From Ctena decussata (lineage: Eukaryota > Mollusca > Bivalvia > Lucinida > Lucinidae): a stretch of 64,000 nucleotides of DNA. The notes under the pieces were generated by a model. That model made no database searches and had not been told where the DNA came from. It was given only the letters and a program-made list of their open reading frames with translations. The first letter of the stretch is position 1. Every line of letters starts with the position of its first letter. The stretch spans positions 7,075,501-7,139,500 of the forward strand of contig OZ022498.1 in NCBI GenBank assembly GCA_963989385.1, given 5' to 3'. Made by a program: the position numbers and the translations under genes. Shown here piece by piece: positions 34,621-45,682 of this stretch.

Positions 34621-35384
34621 CATAAATTTATATAAAAGACGATAACAGATATTTCTAGACTAATATGCACAGTGGAAGGAAAGTCAACGACGATTATTTG
34701 AGCGTATGTGTATTCCGATTATTGGATGAGTACTTCGGTCGAGGTCGACCACCTAGCTGATAAAGTATCTCCGTATTTTCCAAGTGAGCATCGTTACGAG
34801 ATTTGAACAACAACGTTATCTCCATATTCAATCGAACACTAAATTATTAATGATCAAAAATAATAATTCAGTCCATGAAAGATGAATTCAATTGTTGAAT
34901 TTTTAGCTCGCATAACAAAATTGAAGCCGTGACCTAGATATTCGAGACATCACCGTATCAAAACGAAAGAACGAAGCTGAATACAAAATCCACTGACAAA
35001 ATCCAATACATAAGACTGTACACTCGTGATTCTCACTGGCGTTAACTATAATGTTTAGTTCGTGAATTTATTGAAATTCAAAAGATTTCTCAGCCTAAAA
35101 AAAAACGAAACCCAAGGATTTGTCAATGTAAGCGGAAGTAAATGTCACCAATACTGCGGTTTGAGCTAAGTCCTCGAGGATAATCCTTAGAAAAGTATAC
35201 CTAATATTGTATTCATATTTACAGGCATAGTTACTATATTGTACCGTTTGAAACAAGAGTAAAAGCTCTTTCAGTATGAAACTATAAGTTGCAATCCACC
35301 CACACTTGGTTCAAAACTTCATTATTTACAGAATGGGGTACAATAGTAAATATTATATAAAGGTCTCATCTGGCCAAACTAGCT

Positions 35385-36880
35385 ACACTTTTGACTCATC
35401 CTGATGATCATCGGTCTGATTCCTACGTGCTTAGAGATGCATCCTGCACTACCCAGAAACTTATCGATGAATACCAGTCTGCTCAGACACACTCACCGCA
35501 CTACCTAGAAACATGTCAATGAACACCGGTCTGATTCCTTATCTTACCTGCTTTGACACACTCACTGCATTAACTAGAACTATTTGGATGAACACTTGTC
35601 TGAAACCTATCTTCTCAGACACACTGACCCCAGTACTTAGAAACATACTGATGAACACCGGTCTAATAACTTCACCGTCCTACCTTAAAACACGTTGATG
35701 AACATCGGTCTGTTTCCTACCTGCTTAGACAAATTCACCGCATTACCTAGAAACATGTCGATGAACACCAGTCATCGACATGTTCCTACGTAGTGCAGTG
35801 AATTGTCTAAAGAGGGTAAAATCAGACTGGTGTTTATTGACATGTTTCTACTTAATGCGGTGATTATGTATAAGCAGGTAGGAATCAGACCGGTGTTCCT
35901 CGACATGTTTTCTAGGTAGTGGGATGATTGTGTCCGAGCATGTCAGTATCAGACAATTGTTCTTCGAAATGTTTCTAGGTAGTGTGGTGAGTGTATCTGA
36001 GCAAGTACATATCAGACATATATTAACTGACAGATTCCTACCTGCTTTGACAAACTAAGCGCACTACCTAGAAACATGTTGATGAACACCAGTCATCGAC
36101 ATGTTTCTAAGAAGTGCAGTGAATTGTCTAAACAGGTAAAATAAAACTGGTATTTCATGGACATGTTTCTTGGTTGTGAAGTGATCATGTCTAAGCAAGT
36201 AGGAATCAAACCATTCTTCTTCGACATGTTTTAAGATAGCGGAGTGATTGTGTTGGAGCAGGTCGGTATCAGACAAGTGTTCTTCAAAATGTTTCAAGGA
36301 AGTGCGGTGGGTGTATCTGAGCAAGTACGTATCAGACATATATTAATTGACTGATTCCTACCTGCTTTGACAAACTCAGCGTACTACCTAGAAACATGTT
36401 GATGAACACCAGTCATTGACATGTTTCTAAGTAGTGCAGTGAATGGTCTAAAGAGGTTAAATTCAGACCGGTGTACATCAAAATTTTTCTTGGTAGTGAA
36501 GTGATCATGTCTAACCAAGTAGGACTCAGACCGGTGTTCATCAACATGTTTCTAGGTAGTGGGGTGATTGTGTTTGAGCAGGCTACTATCAGACAAGTGT
36601 TTCTTCAAAATGTTTCTAGGCAGTGCGGCTAGCAGTGCGGTTAGTGTATCTGAGCAAGTACGTATAACAGACATATATTAATTATTAATTGACATGTTTA
36701 ATTTTTGACGGTATAGTGATTTGACTGGTTTTCATCGATGTGTTTCCAGGTGGTGAGATGAATGTGTCTGAGTGGGTACGTATTAGACAAATGTTCAACC
36801 AAATGGTTCTAGGTAGTGCAGTGAATGTATTTAAGCCGGTAGATATCAGACTGATGTTCATTGACATGTTTCTAGATACC
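35385..36880. repeat. Satellite of about 60 bp with internal orientation switches
   Basis: Units such as CCTAGAAACATGTCGATGAA, CACCGGTCTGATTCCTACC and TGCTTAGACACACTCACCGC run forward from 35385. At about 35775 the array flips (GAACACCAGTCATCGACATG) and continues mostly in reverse complement to 36880. Further short flips occur at 36020-36105 and 36340-36430. Frames in this tract are periodic by-products of the repeat. Confidence 0.85.
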
Positions 36881-36884
36881 ATAA

Positions 36885-37465
36885 AGTCGAAAAAGTGATA
36901 TCACAAAATATGTTCGATTGAGTGATATCACAAAATTCCAATTAGTGATACCACAAAATAGAATAAGTGATATCACAAAATTGATTTTACGATGACACGA
37001 GATCACAGCTACTTTGTGATATCACTAATTCGATTTTGTATATCACAAAATCTATAAAGTGATGTCACATTCGATTTTGTGATATCACTTAATCGATTTT
37101 ATGATGTCACTATATCTTATCGAGTTTGTGATCAGTAATTCGTTCCTAACTAGTGATATCAAGAAATCGATAGTACAAAATCGATTTTGTGATTTCACTA
37201 AATCGATTTAGTAAACATAACATAACACATCCTTTATAACACTCAGGTCAGTCAGCGATAGCACATAATAGTTAGTGAAATCAGAAAATAAGATGTGATA
37301 TCACATACTTGAAATAGTGGAATCACAAAATCAGCATTGTGATATCACGAATTCGATTTTGTTGAACGAATTAGTGATATCACAAACTCGGATTACTGAT
37401 TTCGCTTAATCAAATAATGATACCACATAAGAATCGAATTTGTGATATCGAAAATTATATTCACT
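36885..37465. repeat. GTGATATCAC palindromic satellite
   Basis: The palindrome GTGATATCAC alternates with AAAATCGATT or AATCGATTTT about every 22-30 bp, with point variants. The whole tract can pair with itself locally in either strand. It directly follows the 60-bp satellite. Confidence 0.85.
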
Positions 37466-37539
37466 TTACTTTTTGAGGTATCCAAATCTGTTTAGTCATA
37501 TCTATGGCAAGCCATTTTACTAATTATAATGCATAGTAG

Positions 37540-38060
37540 ATATCTTATATAGTATATTAGATATCTAATATGCCAATTAAGTTATCTAATATAACACATA
37601 AGATATCTTATATAACATATAAGAAATCTTATATCCTCTATAAGATATCTGATACAGGATATATCTTATATAGAAAATAATATATCTTATTTAGGATATG
37701 AGTTATCTTATTTCATTTTTCATATAACATATCTTATATAATTTATCAAATATCTTATATAATATATTAGATATCTTATATAGCATGTAGATATCTCATA
37801 TAATAATTCAGATATCTGATATATCAGATATGTTGTATATTTAAGTAAGATATCTCACATCCTATATAAGATAACTTATATCTGATATCGATATCTGATT
37901 TACAAAATATGATATCTTATATGTGATATAAGACATCTTAAATGCTATATCAGATAACATATATTGTGTTGTATCTTATGAAAAAGTCAAATTAGATATC
38001 TTATATACCTATACTAGATATCTTATAATAGTATATAATATATTCTATATGATATCTTAT
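37540..38060. repeat. AGATATCTTATATA palindromic satellite
   Basis: AGATATCT, TATATAAGATATC and related words repeat at about 18-25 bp. The tract is over 75% A+T by eye. It follows the previous satellite after about 75 bp. Confidence 0.85.
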
Positions 38061-38350
38061 ATACCTATACAAGATATAGAAGGTCCCTTTGCACGCGACA
38101 ATGATCAGCACATTCACATAGTTCATTGTTTTTTTCTAGTGAAATTATTTTATTCAGATTTTATTTACTAAGGCCCGATTTCACATACTAGATATCTTAT
38201 AATAGTATATAAGATATTTTATATGATATCTTATATACCTATACAAGATATAGAAGGTCCCTTTGCACGCGACAATGATCAGGATAGTTCATTGTTTTTT
38301 CTAGTGAAATTATTTTATTCAGATTTTTATTTACTAAGGCCCGATTTCAC
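38008..38350 (+). repeat. Tandem duplication of about 180 bp, with satellite end
   Basis: TATAGAAGGTCCCTTTGCAC, GCGACAATGATCAG, AGTTCATTGTTTTTT and TTACTAAGGCCCGATTTCAC occur at 38085-38180 and again at 38250-38350, each preceded by the TACTAGATATCTTATAATAG satellite end. Copy 1 contains an extra 11 bp or so (CACATTCACAT). Confidence 0.8.
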
Positions 38351-38468
38351 GTCAAACTTAGTACATGGATTAGCATTCGGAACACCAAAATTTTACATTG
38401 CGCCTTACGGTAAAATAGACCACGGACTAGTTAATACGAGTTATAACTGTGACGTGAAATCGGGCCTA
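38336..38468. mobile_element. Short hairpin MITE with AGGCCCGATTTCACGTCA ends
   Basis: AGGCCCGATTTCACGTCA near 38337 is mirrored by TGACGTGAAATCGGGCCT ending at 38467. It is about 130 bp. The first bases of its left end also appear at the end of the upstream duplicate (38165-38182), so the duplication may have involved this element. Confidence 0.75.
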
Positions 38469-39199
38469 AACCAATTGTTATTTGTATTGCAACTAACATA
38501 AATCTCATTCAACCTAATTTATCACTCAGTTTGTACTACGAATTTCGGAATTCAGAATTCGAAATTCAGAATTGTGAAATAAGACAGGTAATCTGGTAAT
38601 TGGGCTATCGTAGGACATCGATACTTTTCGATTTTTATTGCCTTCCTTTAATTCAAATTAAAAATGCTGTGTTAGGTCTATATCAACTTTTTAGCTGCAC
38701 TAATGTCTTTCTACAGATCTTTTAGTCTACATTTAAACGCGGTCAATATTGTTCTGATTTACATGACCATGCATCATTCTTTAATAGTATATAGAGAAAA
38801 TAGAGAAAAAAAAACAAAAGGTTACTCAGTTTTATTTATTATTCTTTTTCCTTAAAATGCAAGTCTTAAGTCAAAAATTGTGTTAGCCTAGTATTCTGCA
38901 CTAGCTTACAAATCTTCTGATCAAAGATACGTTAGTGTGGTCATTTTTAACAAAATTAATACATCCAAAAACTAAATTTTTTGCGTGGCTATATCGAAGT
39001 AAGGAAATTTGTTGGGGTCGAAAACAACACGGAATAAGCCTCATCAGTCTGCAATGAGATTCAAGTTTCATTTCAACAATCATTGCGACATTTACTTCTA
39101 ACTGCATAAATCATTGCGACATTTACTTCTAACCTGCATAAAATGAGAAGTAAAATCAAACGCCCAATATAACCTGACATTTCATGTTATAGTTTTTCT

Positions 39200-39960
39200 T
39201 GTTCAGCATGGTATTGGAAGTACGGGATTTTCCATACGACGAATACCATGCATGGTGTTGCCCACCATCGTATTTGCTAGCCTACGATCAACATTTGACG
39301 ATTTACATGCATGGTATTGGCCAGCATCCTATGCATGATTATTCCACCATGGAACACATGCAAGCCAATAACGGGATTCATAAAATTGTGAGTGACTTCA
39401 TGCTAGCTAACACCATGCATAGCTATACCTAGAATTGGATTCAAAAATCACGCATGGAGTTCGCTGAACTTTAAACCCCATGCTAACCGATACCATGTTA
39501 GGCAGTGTCATGCATGGATCGAATAACATGCATGGTATTATTTACCGAATGAAGAACCACATGCCACTGAATACCATGGATGGTAATTGCATGCATGGGA
39601 TTTGACTACCATGCATGGGATTCGTCGAATGACAAACCTAATGCTAGCCAATACGATGCTGACCAATACTATGCACTGAAGTAGTCAAATGGTGATCATA
39701 GGCTAGCAAATACGATTGTGGGCAATACCATGCATATGATTCGAATATTTTAGGGAGAAAAACACAAAAAAATCATGCAAGCCAGTAACATGCTTGGCAA
39801 TACCATGATTGAATTTAGAATATCATGCCTTGGAATGACACATTTACATATGTAGGAATCGTATACCATGCATGGGACTCATCAATGGCAAACCACATAC
39901 TAGCCAGTACTACACTGGGCGACATCATAAACGTTAAATGGCAAATTCTATGCTATTCAC
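39200..39960. repeat. CATGCATGGTATT-rich cryptic repeat, right block
   Basis: It shares its vocabulary with 32760-33690: CATGCATGGTATTGGCCAGC, ACGACGAATACCATGCATGG and AATGCTAGCCAATAC. Units are irregular. It is the right-hand counterpart within the 9.2-kb element. Confidence 0.7.
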
Positions 39961-40489
39961 TGGTACCTGATACGTGTCTCTTAAGTTTGAATTTCAAACG
40001 AGAACACAAATGAATTGATTATCCTACAAAACAAACAGTACATTACATTAATGACTAGCCCATGTTTTCCTGAAACGTACAGAGAAAGTAGGGGTTTGCA
40101 GATTTGAATATTATTTTCTATAATTTACACTCAAAGCATACATGTTGGCCCTCATTAAACGTCTCAATGGGACATTTATGATGAGTACCACAGCTTATGT
40201 TTTGAGAGAAAATTTACAAGGGCCATTTATCAGGAGTACAGGAGTATTAGCGAAATGAGTCAAAATATTGATGGTTGAATAAGTTTGGTGTTTTATTGTG
40301 TTGATTCCAGAGGTTAATCAGTTTTGGAAACAACATTTACCATGATAGTAGGACATTTGACGTATTTATCCCAAGTGTACATGTGTTGCATGTTTAATGC
40401 CAGGAGCATTTTGTATAAATAAATAAAAAAATAAATATATAAACTCATTCTACTGATTCTTGGTTACGTTTGTATGAAAAGAGACGAAT

Positions 40490-41001
40490 CAAAACTGCTG
40501 AAGGTATAAATGTTCATCGATTGTCTGTCAAATGGTTGTCTGACGTTAGGCGATTGCCATGAACATCGTTTTCGATTGCCACATTTTTCTACCCTGTCAT
40601 TTTCAAATCGATGTAACTTCGTTTGTGCACAAGACAGAGTCAGTTGAATACGCACAGTCTATCCAGAATACATTCAATTTTATCTGACTATCGCGAAAAC
40701 GATCACAACATGTATCAGACTTGAGGATTTTGGTCTATTTTGTTGTTTGTGGGGTTTAAAAGTCACAAATTTTGCATTTACACCTAAACTACATGCAAAT
40801 TAATAAGGATTCAACGACCAAAATTCGTGAGGCATATCTTTGAATATATCTAAAAATCGTGAAATAGTTACCCTTTAGTTTTAACACATTCTTCTAGCTC
40901 AAAAGAGGTGTTTTGTCAGCCTTCACTAAACAGCCGCTTAAGTTTTTTTGAACCGCGTTCTGGATTGCCGTGATGTTCAGGATTGCCGCCTACCCGGTGT
41001 G
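40490..41001 (-). repeat. Right long terminal inverted repeat of the 9.2-kb element
   Basis: Read on the minus strand it mirrors 31807-32320. GATTGCC (the complement of GGCAATC) occurs at 40981, 40963, 40574 and 40552, about 14, 32, 421 and 443 bp from the terminus, close to the left-end spacing. The outer 28 bp are identical to the left end. Confidence 0.75.
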
Positions 41002-41166
41002 TTACAGGCCGTGGGGAAGTATGTTATTTGCATTTTAATTTGAACATTATTTTTCATTCCACATTTTTCGAAAAAAAAACATGCATTTTCCCAAAGCACG
41101 GTACGGTTAATTTTGAGACTTTTACATATTGTTTGACGAAATTTTGTTAAAATATTAAATATAAAT

Positions 41167-41403
41167 GAGCCGCGACACGAGAAAACCAGCAATGTGGTTG
41201 TGCGCCCAGCGCAGACTCAAGGTCAGCCTGGGCATCCACACAGTCTGATCAGAGTCTTTGCTGTCCGCATGTAGGTAGCTTAGACCCTTAGCTACCTTCA
41301 AAGCGCTTAGCAAGGAATATGAAAGGACTGGGCGGATGCCCAGACTGATCTGAGTCTGCGCTGGTCGCACAATCACATTGTTGATTTTCTCGTGTCGCGG
41401 CTC
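41167..41403. mobile_element. Fold-back inverted-repeat element, copy 3 of 4
   Basis: The 237-bp unit has GAGCCGCGACACGAGAAAAC at one end and TTTTCTCGTGTCGCGGCTC at the other. It lies 164 bp outside the 9.2-kb element. The inner arms (GTTGTGCGCCCAGCGCAGAC) pair with CTGCGCTGGTCGCACAATC. Confidence 0.8.
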
Positions 41404-42989
41404 TTTTGTTTCTGAAAACATGAAATAAACGAAGGAAACAATCTTAACTAAAAGCAAGGCCGAACTGATTCATTGGTTTTGGAGAAAATGTCATTTGTAT
41501 AGACTTTTAAAAGCTAGGGCCGACGTAAATGTGAACGGACGGACGAACGGTCGGACGGACGGAAAACCGGACACCTATATCGCACATTGCTAAAGCAGGT
41601 GCGACAATTATCCCCGTGACCCCTCACCCACCCAAAATAGCCACCTATCACCCCCATGGCCACGGGTCATTCCCCAAAAATACCAAAAAAGGTATTTTGT
41701 TCAAGCTACTTCTTGTAAGAGCACACCATGAACATTGTTACTTCCCTTGAATAAAGTTGTAATGAATAAAGAAATGCATCGTTTCATTTGCTTATTCTTC
41801 CTGTTAGCTGAAATCATCAAAAATATGTATATTGTAAAACATATGAGGTATTGTGAGAAAATGATTTGTAATCGGGAGGTTTTTAAAATAGTTTCTCTTT
41901 ATCAATTTATTTCATATGCAAACTCAGTTAGTCAACTGTCTGTGAAATTGATTTATTATTGGAACGGAAACTCAGAAAATTGAGAACAAACATACAAAAG
42001 AAACAACAGTCTAGCAGCTTGGTTACAGAATTGCAACAACAACAATTCTCCTCTTCGAATTGGAACGGGGACAGACAGACTCGGTGCCAGGAGTGTGCAC
42101 TTATGGAATTGTTCCGCTGAGCCTCCTGGGGAACATTGGTATGAGACTTCTACAAAAAAAGCGGAATTTAGAAGTTACAGCAAAACGGAATAAATTCCCA
42201 AAGAATAAATAAACCAACGGCTGAGACGTTAGAAGAATCCCTTTGCGACGATACAAGTGGGCTCGAGTACCAACGGATCCACTAGCGCATCGACGACCCA
42301 AGTGTAGCTATGACGTAATAGGAATCGTTACACAACCAGCGGCTGATTATCCATCCTCGGGATGGCTACCCAAGGTCGGATGGGGAAGAAATTGAGAGGC
42401 CGCGGACCACCATGCTCACTTACAAGTCAACCATCAGTACCCCCTGGGAACCTTGGCATATGGACCGTCGGCATGGGGGGGGGGGGGGGCTGAGGCACTG
42501 TGTCTCTGAAGAGGACCGCCGAAACTTCGTCATTAGCAGTCCACGAAACCAACTCGCAGACAGATAGTGGTAAGGAGGCAGGCTCTTTGCCTTTGACTCC
42601 TGACCCTTTTCAGGGCCTTCCAGCCAAGCACTGTTGCCTGGGACATTGTGCAATAGTTGGAATTGACTTAAACTATAGAAGACCATTGGCAGTTCACTTT
42701 ATGCCGTTATTCTAACTTACAACATCTTACTTAACTCACATCTTTCGTCCGGGCTTAAAGATTGGCCTAGAATTCAGGTCAGTTCTTCATCCTGATAGCC
42801 ACCTGTGAGTGAAACAACTAATCTGGATTGTCCTGGGTAGCCCCCATGTGCCTCTTGTGCCCAGCTACCTTAAAAATCCTCGAATGGAAATTGAATTTGA
42901 GACAACTGATCGATCCCTTTCCGATACGCCCCGATACGTCCAGATACGGCTACGTTTACCTATACGTTTAATCCGAAAGAACTCTGAAG

Positions 42990-43679
42990 ATAACTTTGCT
43001 GCACTCTTTAATTGCACACCGGGGGATCGGTCGTCAGACTCTATGATGGCCCCGACCTAAAGCTATATATTTTAGTTCGTTGGGACCGGAGCCTTTTTGT
43101 CTGTTGCTTGGTCCACAGGGGCTCAACTGGTGACCTTCTTTTGCTTCAGATTTCCAGTGGGGTCGTTTGGCAGGACAGGGATCTCCACCTGTCAGACGGC
43201 CCGTTGTATCTGTTGAGTCCTCGTCTTTGCTTCTTCATGGTGTTGAAATTTGATTTATGTGTTTACCGTGATGATTCATTGACGAGTTAGAGGGTTATCA
43301 TGCGAACCGAACAACCAACTAAATGTTTTGTACCACTTCAGAAACTGAGGGTGAGGTTGGGCCTGTAAAATCGATTTAAGCCCCCCAGTAATTCATTACT
43401 GACCGTTCCAAGGCGGTAGTTCTGTTGTGGTTCTCTGTTGCCTGTTTTTGGTGTCAGAGTTTCTGTGATGTTTTACCTTACGTTTGTTCTTATTATTTTT
43501 GGTTCGGTTTGGGTTGCTGAGTGGCCACCTTTTGGGAACAAGCTGCTCACTCGGTTGGCCATATGTTCTCTGTATCTTGATTATTTGTAATCTTAGTTGT
43601 TTCCAACTATGGTTTGAGGGCTGGATTTGGATTTTGATTGTTTCAGTTCCTGGTCTTTGCATACTTTTTACTTCTAGTA
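42990..43679 (+). pseudogene. 5'-truncated Penelope-like retroelement, copy 3
   Basis: Plus-strand orientation. It begins at the last codons of the RT frame (TTTGCTGCACTCTTTAATTG) and continues through the whole tail to TTTGCATACTTTTTACTT. It is highly similar to the copies at 26731, 30987 and 49622. The sequence 42000-42989 before it is not related to the RT ORF. Confidence 0.8.
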
Positions 43680-44319
43680 CTGTGTATGAAGACTGGATGC
43701 AGCCAGACGCTTAAACAAATAACTCAATTTATGTTCTAAGTGCCATATCTTGATAAATGGGTACCTTTTGAGCTTCTAAAATAAATATTTCTTGATGTAT
43801 ACTATTGACACTTATTCTTAATCCAAAGTTTTAAAAAGTACCCTAAAATGGCGCTACAGTGACTCCTTAAAGGTCACGTGGATAGTTCATGCAATGACAT
43901 CTTATATATCCCTCGTTTATGTTGCATGTAATCCATTTTTATCATTCATTTTTCTGTATGATTTCTTTGAATGTTACAGGCAACATCTCCGAAAACTTCA
44001 GTTACCTGTGATATGTAGATATTGAAATATACAGCATGATTACTCACAATCTGAAGGACAAAAAATATGCCAGTGTCTAAAACTAACATACATTGTATTA
44101 CATGAGCGCGTAACTCAGCCATCTTTTGAATCCATCGTGTGCTTGATATCATTGTAAAGAAAAACGACAACTCTTTCTTTTGATGTCCTCTAAGATAGCC
44201 TGTGCCTGTGAAAAAGTTATAAGTCCAGTGACAGAACCTTTTGGATGACCCTCGTATTTGTGAGCACTTGTGTCTAGCCATAAACATGGCTTCATCACGA
44301 TTGTTATGTTTTCTTTCAG

Positions 44320-44447
44320 CGTGACAGATGGCACAACTCCCGTTGCAAGCGTTACGTTTACTGTAAATTTAAATGACGTCAACGACGTCGCCCCAGTGTT
44401 TGATCCTAACACCTACGAGAAAGACGTTCATGAAAATACGGCAGCAG
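44320..44447 (+). CDS. Cadherin-family protein, exon 3 (end of repeat 1, start of repeat 2)
   Basis: The 128-nt exon lies between TTTCTTTCAG and a GTATAT donor. The first base completes a Ser codon with the two bases left by exon 2. The frame reads VTDGTTPVASVTFTVNLND, followed by VNDVAPVFDPNTY, EKDVHENTAA. DVNDVAPVF is the classic inter-repeat calcium-binding linker (DxNDNxPxF type, with Val-Ala where Asn-Ala or Asn-Pro is more usual), and HENTAA opens the second repeat with its ENxxxGT-type Glu. It leaves one base for exon 4. The match in phase and motif order shows that no coding exon is missing in the 32.6-kb intron before it. Confidence 0.88.
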
Positions 44448-44610
44448 GTATATATTATATTAAATTGATTGAGAACATTTAATTTTTACAAATAATAATT
44501 TCGTGACCCACTTCACTTGGGGTGTCTTCTCGTAGATAACATAATTTTCTTTACTTTATCTAGCATTAACGCTCTAACAGTTTATTTTGAAGAACGGAAA
44601 CATTTTTAGA

Positions 44611-44880
44611 GAGACGCCGTGGTCGAGTGGTTAAAGCGGCTCCGTTATGGTGCAGAAGGTATTAGGAAGTTCATGAGTTATAACCCGGGCTTCACCATCC
44701 GGTGACTGGAAAACTCTTTCTGTCAAATGGATACCAATTTCAAATCAGGGAATGATGAGGCAGCGAAAGGAGAAGGATGGCTTCCGCCTTTCATATGCTG
44801 TGCCCATGATACAGTGGGCTTAAGACACCCAACCCCTACGACTTCCAGGTTATGGGAAACCTTTAACTTTCACTTTTAGA
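44611..44880 (+). mobile_element. tRNA-derived SINE (common family), copy 2, plus strand
   Basis: The head GAGACGCCGTGGTCGAGTGG then TTAAAGCGGC carries a Ser/Leu-like A box. The B box is decayed (GAGTTATAACCCGGG). The central block (GGAATGATGAGGCAGCGAAA, CATATGCTGTGCCCATGATA) and the end GGTTATGGGAAACCTTTAAC match the copies at 11061 and 45040. Confidence 0.75.
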
Positions 44881-45039
44881 CAATTTAAATTTAGGTTCCG
44901 TGTTACAACATTCATTTAAATGTGCACTTAGTAGTATGATTCTTGTCGAGGAATGTGCATGGATGGTGCGTCTTGTTTGCATTTTCCCGCCTGTTTGGCC
45001 TATGTTGTATTTCCCTTACCCTTTAAAAAAGGCAAAAGG

Positions 45040-45325
45040 TAAATATTTCCAATAGCCTAATAGCCGTAGGGGCAGGGGGTTAGAGACCCACTGTATCTTG
45101 GGCACGGCTGATGAAAGGCAAAGCCTATCTCTCTCCTTTCGCTGCCTTATCCTTCCCTGATTCGAAAAAGGTACCCATTTACTGCTGGGTCGACAGAGAG
45201 AGAGAGAGTTTTCCGGTCGTAGGATTTTGACTATGATCCGCGAACTCAGGACCTTCCGCCGACTTTCGGCACCATAATCGAGCCACTCTTACCACTCGTA
45301 CCACGGCGCCTCTCACCCTTTGCAT
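45040..45325 (-). mobile_element. tRNA-derived SINE (common family), copy 3, minus strand
   Basis: Inverted relative to its neighbour at 44611, about 160 bp away. It has CTTTCGCTGCCTTATCCTTC and CATTTACTGCTGGGTCGACA in the centre and the head ACCACTCGTACCACGGCGCC at the right. An AG-dinucleotide run (45198-45210) interrupts the body. The opposed pair could form a long hairpin in the cadherin pre-mRNA. Confidence 0.75.
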
Positions 45326-45682
45326 GTTATGAAAAAGTTTTGTATATCATACGGCATATTTTTAATAACATGGACTATTTTTACTTTGAATTGTAGGAAT
45401 TTGATTCTGCTATATATGTTGACATAACGAATAATTATTGTTTCTTTTGCATTTTGTTACATTAATATATTACAAGTTTAGCTGTTGAGAAAGCTTGAGA
45501 AGTTATCCCTCAGCAATGAATCTATAGGATCCAAGTGGTACAGTAGAAAATTGGCAACAATACAAGTTAATTTTATTGTATTATTGGCCTTTGTTGAAAC
45601 TGTAGGTAAAGGGCGAGTTTGGCAGCTTTTTCTTTATGTCTAGCGATTGCTTGTAACAGACGAGCTTCAGTGCTATTAATAT

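Larger units (their letters stand above)
31807..41001. mobile_element. 9.2-kb terminal-inverted-repeat element, non-autonomous, satellite-filled
   Basis: The left terminus CACACCGGGTAGGCGGCAAT and eight further bases (28 in all) match the right terminus exactly in inverted orientation, and similarity continues with gaps for about 500 bp. TTACA flanks both ends (31802-31806 and 41002-41006), a 5-bp target duplication. Reading the ends one base wider gives a 3-bp TAC instead, so the register is not fully settled. GGCAATC motifs lie at matched distances inside both ends. The interior holds a TA-flanked MITE, four palindromic satellites and a 130-bp hairpin, but no frame above 95 codons and no transposase motif. 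CAC ends plus a 5-bp duplication recall the Transib/RAG group; that assignment is speculative. Confidence 0.75.
11730..44319 (+). other. Intron 2 of the cadherin gene (32.6 kb)
   Basis: The intron runs from the GTAAGT donor at 11730 to the TTTCTTTCAG acceptor ending at 44319. Its repeats are listed individually. Stretches with nothing recognised are 11730-12580, 12713-14770, 14986-15254, 16921-17960 (AT-rich with a CTTTATTTTT-rich patch at 17570-17650), 18991-19100, 19191-19560, 20890-21310, 21576-21800, 24567-26386 (a CA run near 26146-26166), 27669-28756, 28875-29180, 30701-30986, 31450-31806, 41002-41166, 41404-42989 (GGAC-rich tract at 41534-41565, poly-G at 42475-42489) and 43680-44319. 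Confidence 0.75.

Noticed and set aside
37540..38060. CRISPR-like array
   Set aside because: Repeats are contiguous, AT-rich and palindromic without unique spacers, in an animal genome.
42000..42989. Retroelement coding region upstream of Penelope-like copy 3
   Set aside because: GC-richer and with 70-90 codon frames on both strands, but I see no RT, endonuclease or other motif and no match to the RT copy at 50235.
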